Positions 23,001-34,000 of a DNA stretch of 64,000 nucleotides are shown here, in pieces; position 1 is the first letter of the stretch, and each line of letters begins with the position of its first letter. Under the pieces are notes generated by a model, which was not told where the DNA came from, searched no databases, and saw only the letters and a list, made by a program, of their open reading frames with translations. The translations under genes and the position numbers were made by a program. Origin of the DNA: Amoebophrya sp. A120 (lineage: Eukaryota; Sar; Dinophyceae; Syndiniales; Amoebophryaceae). The stretch lies in assembly GCA_905178155.1 (NCBI GenBank), contig CAJINV010000013.1, forward strand, positions 2,662,158 to 2,726,157, in the 5' to 3' direction.

Positions 23001-26000
23001 TTGTGACCTCAAATCAGCAACACAAATTTTCGGAAACATACCTTTTCGATATGGGGAGGGGGGATTTTTCCTCTCAATATCGGCTGCTGGTTGTTCGCGG
23101 CTTCAACTTGCTGCTGGTTGTTCGAAAGCTGCACCGTTTGTCTCTTGCTGTGCGCGTACCGCACGGCCGAAACGGCGCAGGCGCGGGTTTTCGCGCACTC
23201 TCCATTGCCCATCATCCGCAGGACGGTGGCTAAGACAAGTTGGTCCCCCACAGCGCCTCCTGCACTAGATGTTGAACTGTGGTCAAGTAGATGAATCAAG
23301 AACCCGAGACATTCCGCAGCTATCACGCGGACCCCCTCCTCGGTGGATTTCGCTAACGAGTTCTCGAGGATGGCGCAAATCTTCTTCCTCAGGAACCCGT
23401 CGTTTTCTTGCAGCAACTCCACAATCTTGGACGAAGATGAAGTAGAGGAGGTGATGTTCGGTGCGGAATTATTGGCTGATGACACTACACCACCAGCAAC
23501 ATTTATCCAAGAAAAAAACTGTGTAAGTGTAACTTTGTGTTGCAGAAAATGCAAAACTGTATACACTTGTCATGCTGGACATGCATCAGAGGCAATTTTC
23601 GTGCCTGTTTTCCCTTACTAGCTACGCATGACAGGTTTTCTGTGTCATGCAGAGCAAACTTGTGATGCTAAACCTCAAAGAAACTTACACTTACACAGTT
23701 TTTTTCCTGGATAACATTCGACGACGGGTGCACACCTACTGCAGCCCCCACCACGTTGCTGTTCTCGCACTCCATGGAGATGACCTCGCGAAAGCCGGTC
23801 AAAAGCAGGTACTGCTTTTTCCTCGTGGTGGCGGACACGACGGAGCTGCTGCTCAAGTTCTCCGTTTCCCGAATGATGCAGTCGACCAGCAGGGTCAGGA
23901 ACGTCGACTGGCCGCCCATGCAACTGTAGCCCAGCGTCAGAGCCGCCGCGTGCGTGATCTCGTCGTCCTCCGAGTTGAGGAAGGACAGCAGCAGCTCCTG
24001 AATGCTCATTTTGCAGCCCTGCTGGCTCTGGTTGTTCGCGATCGTGGTCAAGTCGACGTGCTTGCCAATTTCCCCGAGGGAAAGCAGGGCCAGCTCGGTT
24101 TGAAACTTCGTCACCTCGTCCGCGGTTTGGTGGTCCGCGGAGGTGGACCCGATCTCCGTCAAATTCGCACAGTTCTCCAGCACGATTTCGTGCAAATGCG
24201 GGGACACGATGGCCAGAGCCGCGACGCACTTCGCCAGATTGGCGATCGTGTTTCGCGCCGCCTGTGTGGTGGGCGCCCGCTCGATCACCGGCTCCACCAG
24301 GGTGAGTTGTCGGTACACAGAGTTGCTGTGACTGGCCTGTTGAGTAGTGCTGTTTGTGTACAGACAGAGCATGGAGCCCACAGGACTGCTGTTGCTGTTT
24401 GCCGCACTCGACGTCACGCCGGTCAACTTCGTCTTTTTCGCCGGCTGCCCGTTGGTGCCGACCTCCTCTTCCTGGTAAGAAATTGTGTTCAGAAAGGTCA
24501 GGATGGACACCAGCGCCCCGCCCTGCAGCAGGGGAGAACGGGTGCAGTTCAGAATATTCGGGAGGCATTTTTGCGCGATGACTTCGGAAACCGCAACGGA
24601 CCCGCCGGTGGTGGAATTCAGCGAGTTTATGACCACTTGAACGGCAAGATCGGTAAGGTACCTAGGGCACAAATTTGAATTGATATTTGTGACGCTCGAT
24701 GTCAGAGTCAGCAATAGCAGACCAAATGAAACGACAATAACCGCCGTGCACTAGAGATCATACATATACAATTTGAAAAAAACCTAATCCGCGCAGCAGA
24801 AAAGTTCTGGGAGAGAGATGCTCGGCTGTTTCAAGTCCAGAAAAAAATGCGATTCTATTGTGAATATGCGAAAATCATCAACTCGTTGATAAGTAATCTG
24901 TTTCGACGATACAGGTCCGTGTCCGTGAAGAACGCCGAGGTGGCCGAGACGCAGAGCAGCTGCGTTTTCTCTGGCAGGTTTTTGTATTTCCGCAACAACT
25001 ATCAAATGTAAAAATGTCTGGGTCTGGAAGAATGCAAGATTTGTCATGCATATTTCTCATGACCCATGATGCCTGTAATGCATGCCCTAGCATCACAGGT
25101 TTTCTGAGGGATTCTTGATGCCCATTCCGCATGACAAATGCCCTCTCCGCGTAGCAAAAATTAGATTCCTTTTGCTGCTCATGCAACACAAATTTTTTAG
25201 ACATCGAAACGCAGCATCACAAGTTGCATTCTTCCAGACCCAGACATTTTTACATTTGATAACAACGCCCCCAGACAGTCCAGTGCCTGCTGCCGGATCG
25301 CCCGCTGGTTTTGCGCCAGGTAGTTCACCAGGAACGTGCACATCTGGTGGAGCAAGTCCTCGGAAACCGTTACCTCCAGGTGCGAACTGCAGATCACCTT
25401 CAGTGCGAGCATCGCGCGCATGCGGGTCAGCTCGTTCCGCATTCTTTCCACTGTGTGATTTTTTACTTAGATGCGCTACCTTCTAGTACTTTCTTTCATC
25501 TTAAGTCAAGAACAAGTCCAAGTGCATCCGCCAAGCATGACAGCTTGCGTAGGTGGACCGACGTTGCATTCCAAGATGACGACCACAAGCCGCGCACAAA
25601 ATAAAGCGCAAGAGCGGCGCTATGCAAATAAAAATAGCTCTTCTGTAATGCTATACCAAACGCAGGCAAGCATTTCCCAGCTTCTTCCAGAAAGCTGTCC
25701 CCCGTGCAGGCCAGGGCGTGCGCGAAACAGTCTAAACTCGCTTCCTTCACGTCCTGGTCCAAATCGGTTTTCTGGAGCTTCTCTTGCAAGATCGGAAACA
25801 AAGGCTGTATTATCGTGCGGGACTTCGCCAGTGAGTCGCTGTCGCCCATAATCGCATCCCCACTCTGGTCGTTGCCGCTCTTCGTGAGATTGCTCAGCAA
25901 CAACGGGTAGAGGTAGACGGAGACCACGCGCAGCGCTTCCGCAACCGCCTTGTACCCCCGGTATTCCTGCTTCGATCGCTCGTTGGCGCTGATCAGTTTG

Positions 26001-29000
26001 AACAGCTTCGGGAGGCCATGCATTGCAAAAGAACCGTACTAGTTAGTTATTGCACGACAAATTTCAATTTGCCCAAGTTGCTGTAGATGAATAAAAGCCC
26101 AAATTGTAACATATGCTACTGTTGCTTAACAATGGGATCCGTCAACATCATGTGCAGTTATTTTAGTAAGTACTTTTGCAAAGCATAAAGGATGTCCGAG
26201 GACAGTTTCAAATACACCGCGGCGTCTACGTAGTGACTGATCAGGTTTTTCAAAATGATCAGGGTGTCCAGCAAAATCTGCACAGAAATACTGTCGGACG
26301 TCGCCGGGGTCAGCCCGGACAGAAAGTTCGCGGTGATACTCGAATTGCTGTTCGCGAGCAGCGGCTGCTCCAGTTGCGTGGGGAGCAGTTGCGACAGCGT
26401 CTTCAACAACTGAAAAGCACCCTGCTTCGACTTGCCATTCAACTGCTTCGCCAGGGCTGGCACCAGGGTTTTGGGAATCAAGCCGACGAATTTCTGCAGC
26501 GACTCGGTTTTTATCGCCGAGGCCGTCCGCTTCATCGCTCCGGGGGTTGTAGTGCTGTTAGTACCGCCACCGGAAGTAGAACTTGCCGGTGCTCCACCCC
26601 CGTCGCTCGACTGCCCGGTCGGAGTTCTCGACGGCGGCAAGAAATTTCCTGGTAGCTGTACCAGCATATTGTTCATCGCTCCGGCCATCTCGGGGTGCAA
26701 TCCCGAAAGAAAAGTGCTTTCATTCGTCGGCTGCCTCGTCCCAATAGTGCTGGCGCCGCCCCGCAAACCACCGGACACCGCGCCGCCCGACTGGTGAAAG
26801 GAGCAGGTCACTTTCATCCTTACGAAAAACTACGTGTTTCACTGCATACGATCGAAGTTGCAACGCAAAAAACAATTTTCCACAAGGAATAACATCACAG
26901 CTGCTCGAAACCAAACTACCATCTTGCATGTGTAGCAGGCAACAACTTTCTATTTTCTCGATTCATGCAAAATCTCCAGTCGACAATGAAACAGTAAAAC
27001 AGTTTCCTCCTCTGATAACTTTTGCGAGGCATTCAATGGTGCAGAAGGCGTCCAGTTTCACGTTTGCGTCCCGCTCGTTCGTAAAGCGCTGGATGCAGGG
27101 GTTGGCGAACTTCTCCAGGATGGTCTCCAGTTTGGAACTATGCATTGCAAAAGCCTCCTATTGTAGTAAAGCTCGCAACAGAAAAAATTTGCATTGCTCG
27201 GCATCCAAGGATGTATTCAAAATGCTGACAGACTTATTGCCTCGTAAATGTAAATCACATGGATCTGTCACTGTCAGCACCCAGTATAATTGCAATAATA
27301 TTGCTCAACCTGGGCGAGGCTCTTACCGGGGATAGAACGGCAGCCCTGTAATCATCGCCGTCGCGAGTTTGAAGGCTGCTCGTCGCACCTTCCAGGTATA
27401 ACCCGCTCAGGTGTTACAATCTGAAACGTTACAATAGAATCTGGAATTTGTCTTGCGTGATGAGCATGACAGAATCCCAGAGCATTCCACTTTCTGCAAC
27501 ACAAATTTCCACAGATTCTAGTGCGGTTTGGGGGTCCGAAACTTGTCATGCGCAATCCTGTGGGAGCAGGCCAGATGTTGCGCATTTTGCAACACAAATT
27601 CCAGACTCCAGCATTGTAACGGTTGAGATTGTAACACCTGAGCAGGTTATACCAGGACTCCTGGTCGTCTTCCTCGTCGGAGTCGTACTCGCTATGGGAG
27701 CGTCAGAGTTGAAATCGTCAAAGTTGAAATAATTTGTAATGCATAAAATGCGACACAAAAAGTGACTCTATTGCAGAGGACCCACGGGAGGCAGATTATA
27801 GACCTGGTAAGGGTCAAAAGTTGGACTGCTAACTACCATGACAGGAGGCAGCTCTTTTGCCCTAAACCGCATGACAGACTCGCTTCCAGGACCGGGAAAA
27901 TTTGTCATGCACCGACTACAGACTGCAGGTCTAACTGGTATCCGTTTTATGCATGGCAAACTATTTCAACTTTGACGATTTCAAACCTGACACATCCATA
28001 CTCGCTCTGATCACTGTAATCGGAGTCCCCTCCGCTGCCGCCCATATCTTCGTCCTCGTCACCGCCACCGTAGTAATTGGGGTCGTCTTATCCACTGCAA
28101 ATCGCCGTCTGGGTCAATCTCCTGTCTGAAACGTGTATTTAATGCTGTCGACACCACCCGCTTATATTGTAAGTAAGTACTACCGGCCGAGCAGTCATGT
28201 TATCATCTTTTTCAGAGAAACAAAAATACACGATGATGCACAAGTACCACCAGTCAGATGAGAAATTTTTGCAACATGCCGCACTCGTCGGTGCGGCGCT
28301 CATGATGAAATATCTGACATTATATCAATACAGACTTTCTTCATCGCGATCACACGAAATGCAAATGCGGAAAAAGAATTCCAGCTGTGCATGATTCATC
28401 TTTCAGGAGATCTCGTCCCAGCAGACAGCTGTAATTTGCGAGTGTTACGTAGGCGATGAGATCCAAAACGAGTTCAAGTATTGGTTCGAAAAACTCCGGC
28501 TCCGCCATTTCTTTCATCCCGGAGCCATTATTCCAGGAGCAAAACGCCTGAAACGTCAGCAGACAGTTCTCCACGATCTCGGTGCTGTGCTTGGCGGACA
28601 ATTGACTGCTGGAGGAGGAGTGGTCGTGGTTCAGGTTAATCGTGTTTTCCCGGCAGATTTGGAGAAACAGGGGGATGATCTCCGGGATGTGGCGCGCAAA
28701 CACCCGCGGGTTGCACGCATTTTTCCCGATCGCGGCGATCGACTGCAAGCACAGCATGCGGTCGGCCAGCAGCGACTCTGGCGTTTGGCTGCTCCCGCCG
28801 TTGCCGTTGTCCGGCTTGGGCTTCGTCAGGTTCAGGAACGTGATCAGCAGCGCTTCCAGCTGGTTCTCGAGCAAAACGGTGGAGAGGATCCCGAAGCACT
28901 GGGCGCACTTCTTCCGGATGGAAAGCTTCGTCACGGGGGATTGCAACAAGTTCAGCAAACCGGGGGTCATCTTTTCCGCGTGCACCCGGCTGCTGTCGCC

Positions 29001-29945
29001 GAACCGACGGAGAACCTCGTGGAGCAATTAAGTGGATTTTGGTTTTTCTTCGCTATTCAAGGCTTGCTGTGAGTTCTAAATACGTACTTTAATCCAATGG
29101 AGCATCGCTATCTTCTATGTCGCAAAAAAACGTATGATATTCCTTTACCTCACATAGCACGTCCAAGCATTCCTCCTTCACCTCTGCCTTGAAGTTCGCC
29201 GACCAAGTATTGGAGTGCACAATTGTTCCCCTTCGTCGTCATTTGTCATGCAAAACACTAAACTGTTCCCACCCTTGCGTCACTCTAAAATGGATGACAA
29301 ATTTCTGAATCACCCGAAAAAGTAGCATGAAACTCGGCGCATGAACTTGATGTCGCGCACATGCTCCATGTGTGCTGCTGTTTCTGCATCTGCTTTCCTG
29401 AAAATAAATGTTTATCGTTATCCCATACAAATGAGTTGGACGCGAGGCGGGTGTTGTGCACTCTTATACAAAATGCCGGACAACATCCTGGGCAGCACGT
29501 TCTGGCAGACCACCTGCCCCGAGGTCTGTGGATTCAGCTCCAGTAATAGGCCCTTCAGGCAGGTGGCGTAGATGTCGCGCACCTTCTCGTTTCCCTCCAA
29601 AACCAGGTGCGCCAGGCGCCCGGCCGCTTCGCCGATCAGAGGCTCCTGGAACTTGCACACGATCTTCGCCAGGCACTTGACAGCGTTGCCCTGCACCTCA
29701 ATGCTTGCATCTTCCAACTGGTGAAGAAACGCGTTGGAAATTCTCTTTTGCATGTTAACCTCCAACGGCTGATTCTGCTGGGTCGTGATTTGTTGCGTCA
29801 GATCACTGGCCGCCATGAATCGGACATCCTTGTCGTAGTTCTCCATGCCCTGGTCCCCCAGAAGCTGGGAGAAGGAGCCCACGTTCGTGCCGCCGCCGCT
29901 GCCCAGGCTGGCGCTGTGCGGGTGGCCGCGCTGGTAGCCGGTCAT
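20099..29945 (-). CDS. CAND1: CAND1, cullin-associated NEDD8-dissociated protein (HEAT-repeat SCF exchange factor)
   Basis: CAND proteins bind unneddylated cullin-RBX1 and exchange substrate receptors of SCF ubiquitin ligases. Sixteen exons give 1,610 codons including stop: 29469-29945, 29149-29202, 28448-29015, 28001-28083, 27652-27687, 27327-27391, 27018-27137, 26188-26815, 25657-26011, 25262-25450, 24913-24994, 23714-24661, 23080-23498, 22460-22752, 22191-22255 and 20099-20546. Family hallmarks in order: an N-terminal HEAT repeat with DKDVRFMAASDL; the acidic loop YDPNYYGGGDEDED followed by ESWKVRRAAF; RSPLLQGGALVSIL; KQYLLLTGFREVIS; and REVDLGPFKHKVDDGIPVRK near the C-terminus. Five introns are GT-AG (29016-29148, 27138-27326, 25451-25656, 24662-24912, 22256-22459); the other ten are introners. 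The protein is longer than the 1,230-residue human one because of Ser/Gly/Thr-rich insertions, notably in exons 8, 12 and 13. Confidence 0.95.
20944..21056. repeat. Long GC-rich inverted repeat (hairpin) with inner palindrome
   Basis: Arms of about 35 bp start GCTTATCGCAGGAGCCTGCG at the left and end CAGGCTCCTGCGATAAGC at the right. The loop itself contains GCGGCCCTAAAGGGCCGC, a second perfect palindrome. It lies within the nested element of the last CAND1 intron. Confidence 0.9.
21330..21650. repeat. Tandem repeat of about 109 bp, two good copies and one decayed copy
   Basis: The segments 21430-21538 and 21539-21647 share CGCCCCCACCTGGGTGGCA, GAAGCCTGCGGAGGGA and CAAGTGGCCCGGGCGACCTG at constant spacing. 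A degenerate copy precedes them at about 21330-21428. Open frames across it are repeat artefacts. Confidence 0.85.
22047..22106. repeat. Alternating CG palindrome
   Basis: A near-perfect inverted repeat of GCGCGCAGAGCGCGCGCGCC around a short TTCGTG loop, made mostly of alternating C and G. It would form a very stable hairpin or Z-DNA-prone tract close to the right terminus of the nested element. Confidence 0.85.
22758..23079. mobile_element. Introner, family IV (CCCCCCTCCCCATATC ends)
   Basis: The left end TATCGAAAGGAAACATCCCC and the right end GGGGATTTTTCCTCTCAATA are inverted, with a perfect duplication TCGGC at 22753-22757 and 23080-23084. Excision joins CAND1 exons 13 and 14 in frame (Asn-Gln-Gln-Pro-Lys-Lys-Gln). 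Its right 150 bp is closely similar to the copy at 61913-62239. Confidence 0.95.
23504..23713. mobile_element. Introner, family V (TATCCAAG...CTGGATA)
   Basis: Inverted ends TATCCAAGAAAAAAACTGTG and CACAGTTTTTTTCCTGGATA are flanked by a perfect ACATT duplication (23499-23503 and 23714-23718). Excision restores Pro-Ser-Ser-Asn-Val-Ala-Gly-Gly in CAND1. At 210 bp it is one of the shortest complete copies. Confidence 0.95.
25000..25261. mobile_element. Introner, family I, perfect 5-bp duplication
   Basis: Ends TATCAAATGTAAAAATGTCT and AGACATTTTTACATTTGATA are perfect inverted repeats extending about 31 bp, with ACAAC at 24995-24999 and 25262-25266. Excision gives Gly-Ala-Leu-Leu-Arg-Lys-Tyr in CAND1. 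The interior is the reverse orientation of the 10455-10716 copy. Confidence 0.97.
26017..26187. mobile_element. Short introner, family I type, degenerate duplication
   Basis: Inverted ends ATGCATTGCAAAAG and CTTTTGCAAAGCATA; flanks GAGGC / AAGGA share only AGG. Removing it with one flank gives Asp-Ile-Leu-Pro-Lys-Leu-Phe in frame at the position expected from CAND1. It lacks the usual interior and is probably an old, shortened copy. Confidence 0.75.
26821..27017. mobile_element. Probable degenerate introner
   Basis: It begins TACGAAAAAC and ends CTCTGATA, with flanks ATCCT / ACTTT. Terminal inverted similarity is weak, but removal by the common rule restores Ala-Lys-Val-Lys-Val-Thr in CAND1 and no GT-AG alternative keeps the frame. 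Confidence 0.55.
27138..27326 (-). other. GT-AG intron whose acceptor is an introner-type end
   Basis: On the minus strand the intron opens with a normal GTAAGAGC donor and closes with TTTTGCAATGCATAG, the family I terminus plus a G from the exon flank. It joins CAND1 exons 6 and 7 in frame (Pro-Arg-Ser-Lys-Leu). It looks like an introner that has acquired a canonical donor. Confidence 0.7.
27397..27651. mobile_element. Introner, family III (TATAACC...GGTTATA)
   Basis: Inverted ends TATAACCCGCTCAGGTGTTA and CACCTGAGCAGGTTATA are flanked by a perfect CCAGG duplication (27392-27396, 27652-27656). Excision restores Glu-Ser-Trp-Lys-Val-Arg-Arg, a conserved CAND1 segment. It is only 41 bp away from the next introner. 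Confidence 0.95.
27693..28000. mobile_element. Introner, family II (TATGGATGTGTCAGG ends)
   Basis: Ends TATGGGAGCGTCAGAGTTGA and TGACACATCCATA are inverted, followed inward by AAATCGTCAAAGTTGAAAT; perfect duplication CTCGC (27688-27692, 28001-28005). Excision gives Asp-Gln-Ser-Glu-Tyr-Asp-Ser-Asp in the acidic loop of CAND1. Same family as 51958-52236. Confidence 0.95.
28089..28447. mobile_element. Introner, family I type, one degenerate end
   Basis: The left end TATCCACTGCAAATCGCCGT resembles the family I copy at 53517; the right end GTGTTA is eroded. Flanks CGTCT / CGTAG match at three of five positions. Excision gives Ile-Ala-Tyr-Asp-Pro-Asn-Tyr, matching CAND1 precisely. Confidence 0.75.
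29208..29468. mobile_element. Introner, separate family (AGTGCACAA ends)
   Basis: Inverted ends TATTGGAGTGCACAATTG and GTTGTGCACTCTTATA; flanks CCAAG / CAAAA are partly matched. Removal by the common rule gives Ser-Gly-Ile-Leu-Ser-Ala-Asn-Phe in CAND1, in frame. The interior keeps GTCATGC motifs. Confidence 0.8.
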
Positions 29946-31072
29946 TCTCGTTGCGGCCAGTTGTACTAGTTGCAGAAGTAGACGCGAGTGGCTGTGTCGT
30001 CCAGAAAATCAGTGGGAGGAAGCGCTTTTTAGGACCGGCGGACGAGTGGAGACAAGAAGTATCTCTTCTAAGTACACTAGTAGAGCCTCCGAAGCAGGGG
30101 GAGCTTCAGCTTCTTCATCGTCCTCTGCGAGCGCTGCGCTTTCATTGTCGCCATGTGAAGGTAGCTACATGCTTACCCTACTCCCTTGGTCAGAATCAGA
30201 AAACAGTCAGGGCCTCTCCGACTCCGTCATATACTTTTTACAACTTTATCTTCGTGGCTTTGTACTGAAAATTATCCGGACACAACATTTTCGCCTCAAT
30301 AGCATCTTTCTACGAGACGAGTTTCGTTTTACAATGCGACTCGAATCCTTATTCCTAGCAGCTCGTCCTGGAAACCATCAAATTTTGAAAAGGCAATCAC
30401 GACAAGAAGATCGTATCAACAAGCAACATAAAACAGGCGTCTTTGGAAAAAAAAACCCTGGTGACCGAGCTTTGCCGAGAGATGTAAGCTCAGGGTAAGA
30501 ACTGCGCAGATCTAGCTTGAATCATCTTTCAAGGCAGCAAAAGTGGATAAACATGAATCAGCCAAAAAAGCAGTAAGCATATTGTATTCTGGATCGTCGT
30601 CAATAAAAGGCTGAACTTCATTAAGTACGTGAAGAGCGGCTTTCCTCCTTACGAGGGAGCCATGACGTGTCCTCAATCAGAAACGCCTTTTTTGAAACGC
30701 CCTAAAATTCAAATACTTAAATAACCCGCTATGTTCCGGGAAACACGAAAACAACGCATAGGAAATCATGTATCATGAGAACAGTCAGCTCGTCTAAAGA
30801 CTTTTCATGAGAACAGTCAGGCACTTTAAAAGTGCCTCACACAAAAACGCCAGCGAGACCACGCCCGGGCACGACGGTTCATTATTATTTTGGCTTCTCG
30901 GGTTCAAATGCAAAGAAAAGCTAAGGCTGGTGGCCGTGGCTTAAGCTTTCATTTTTTTGCATTAATAAGTAGTAGAACGACTTCACTTGTTGTGTTCCTC
31001 TGTCAGTCGCTGCTTTGGAGGATTCATTTTCGCACACAATGTAAAAGTTGGAACGGTGTCCCTGCTCTATCT
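29946..31072. other. Intergenic, no gene seen
   Basis: This stretch lies between the CAND1 start and the acyl-CoA-binding protein stop. It contains a short repeated phrase CATGAGAACAGTCAG at about 30775 and 30806, but no coding exon I can support. Confidence 0.55.
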
Positions 31073-34000
31073 TCAACTGTACTTTTTTTTCAGGTCCTCT
31101 ATGTGCGCAACGTACTCTTTTCTCGCCTCGTCCGTCGATTTTCCCTTGTTCTTTTCCTGCATGCTAAGGAAAGGAACACCCCCGCCAGAAAAGCAGAACG
31201 TTTGCCATGCTGAACATGCTCAATAGCCACAGAGGATTCCTTGTCTGTCAAACCAAAAGCCGCAACTAGGCGATCTTTTCTTTTCTGGCATGAAAGAGTG
31301 TACTTTTCTGGCCGATCATATCCCATGCGTCCCACTTGTATTTTGCTTCAAACCCGGAGAGCATACCTGGTTTTGCGGTCGTGTTGTCGCCGACGGTGAC
31401 TTGCTTGTAGAGCCTATCCAATGCAAATATTTATTGTTCCAGGTCTGGAATTGTCATGCAAATAGCTGATTGCACAGGATGGTTGCGGCCAAGGTGATCA
31501 TGCATGGCTGAGCGGGAGCAATTTATCATCATCATCATCATCATCATCATCGTTATGATCATCATCCTTGAGTGGCCACTTTCCCCTGCGCTACATGCTC
31601 GAATCCCCCAGGGCGGGGGACGGCAGCTAGCCTATTCTTTTGGCCTCGTGCAAAAGTTGATGCTGTTTGGCAATTTAGCCGTATATTCTTTTTCATGTCC
31701 ATGCTCCATGACAGATCCGCTCTGCAGCACACCGACCTCCTCGTGTAGCGTCAGAAGAAGTTGTCAGGTTCCAGACCCAGACATTCTTAATCTGATTTTT
31801 TGTAGAGACCCTGACGCTGTGAGACCCAAACCAGCGAAACACGACGGCAGCGTGGTTTGTTTGTGTTTCGAATGATGGGAAAAAAATAAGCACACCGTCG
31901 CGATTTCGATTTGTGTGTTTTTTTGGGGGATCCGCCCGCTCCCCGGGGATCCGCCTTCCCCCAGGGGATCCGCCCGCTCCCCGGGGATCCGCCTTCCCCC
32001 AGGGGATCCGCCCGCTCCCCGGGGATCCGCCTTCGCCCCGGGGATCCGCCTTCCCCCAGGGGATCCGCCTTCCCCCAGGGGATCCGCCTTCCCCCAGGGG
32101 ATCCGCCCGCAGGCAGGGGATCCGCCGGCTCCCGGGGGATCCGCCCGTTCCCCGGGGATCCGCCCGTCCCCCGGGGATCCGCCTTCGCCCAGGAGCCCGC
32201 CCATTCCCCGGGGAACCGGGTTCACGCAGGGGATCTGCCCGCTCCCCGGGGATCCGCCCGCTCCCCGAGGATCCGCCTTGGCCCAGGGGATCCGCCCGCT
32301 CCCCGGGGATCCGCCCGCTCCCCGAGGATCCGCCCGCTCCCCGGGGATCCGCCCGCGCCCCGAGGATCCGCCCGCTTCCCGGGGATCCGCCTTCGCCCAG
32401 GGGAGCCGCCCGTTTCCCGGGGATCCGCCCGCTCCCCGGGGATCCGCCTTCGCCCAGGGGAGCCGCCCGTTCCCCGGGGATCCGCCCGCTCCCTGGGGAT
32501 CCGCCCGCGCCCCGAGGATCCGCCCGCCCCCCGGGGATCCGCCCGCGCCCCGAGGATACGCCCGCTCCCTGGGGATCCGCCTTCGCCCAGGGGATCCGCC
32601 TTCGCCCAGGGGATCCGCCTGCTACTCGGGGATCCGCCCGCCCCCCGGGGATCCGCCCGCTCCCCGGGGACCCGCCCGCTCTCCGGGGATCCGCCCGTTC
32701 CCCGGGGATCCGCCGGCTTCCCGCGGGATCCACCTGTTCTCCGGGGGATCCGCCCGCTCCCCGGGGATCCGCCTGCTTTCCGGGGGATCCGCCCGCGCCC
32801 CGGGGGGTCCGCCGGCTCTTCGGGGGATCCGCCCTCGCCCGGGGGATCCGCCCTCGCCTCGGTGGATCCGCCTGGTCTTCGGGGGATCCGCCCTCGCCCC
32901 GGAGGGCCGGTCCGCCTCCCGCGGATCCGCGCGCCCTTGGTCGCACCTTTGCCCGGGGGGTTAATAAGCCTACGAACTTTCTTTGGGTGGGTCCTCCTCA
33001 GTTCGGGGGATCCGCCCTCGCCCCGGTGCGTTCGCTCCAGCCTCCGGGGATCTCCGCTTGCCAGGGGGGGTCCGATATTCGTGCCAGCCCCTCGGACTGC
33101 GCCGGCGTTGCGGGGCTTCACTCCCCCTTCGACGGGCGCCCGGGCGGCCCGGGGCGGGTGCGCCCTTGCGCCAGAGGCTCCGGCCTTAGCTAGGGGTCCC
33201 TGCCCTTGTCGCGTTGGCGGTGAGCACGGTCACCGGCAAACCGGCGCACATTTCTTGCTTCGGCTTGGTAATAATCTACTTACAGCTTGTCATGGTTGTC
33301 AAAGCGGCGTTTTGACAACCAACGGCGTTGTGACAACCACACAACAGCACAGCAGCAGCTAGACAACTTGACAGCCAAAGAGTCAAGATGTGACAACCAC
33401 ACAGAAGCAAGGGCCGTTCGCACAACCGCCAGAGGCCTTGAGAACCGAGAGAATGTGCGCCGGTTTGCCGCGATGCCCTGCACTCGGGTGCGTTCCAAAA
33501 TCTTTCAAAATGTGCGCCGGTTTGCCGCGGTGCCCGTGGCGCCGCATCAGAGTGGCCGGCGCGCCCCCGGGAATCCGCCCGGGGGATCCGCCCTCGCCCC
33601 CGGGGATCCACCCGTTGCCCGGGGGATCCGCCCGCCCTCCGGGGGATCCGCCCGTTCTCCGGGGGATCCGCCCGCTCCCCGGGGGATCCACCCTCGCCCC
33701 CGGGGGGTCCGCCCTCGCTTCGGGGGGTCCGCCCTGTCCCCGGGGAAATCCTCCCGGATGAGGTAGTGCGTACCACGGGAGAAAGGGCTCCGGAGGAGTC
33801 CTCTCCGGAATCCCCTCCCGAAATCGACGTTGTGCCGCCGGGGAAAGACCGCGAAGGACGGCGCCAATCCGGTCAGAGGATTCCGGAGGGGATTTCGGAA
33901 TCCTCTCCGGAATCCTCTGTGGAATCCTCTCCCGAATTCGGGGCAGTGCCATCGGGGGAAGGGCGCGGAAGACGGCCCAAATTGGGCCAGAGGATTCCTG

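Noticed and set aside
31693-33362. Long open frames on both strands (up to 480 codons) over 31.7-33.4 kb
   Set aside because: They are translations of an 18-bp minisatellite that keeps several frames open; the products are pure Gly/Arg/Pro repeats, and the region lies inside the ACBP intron.
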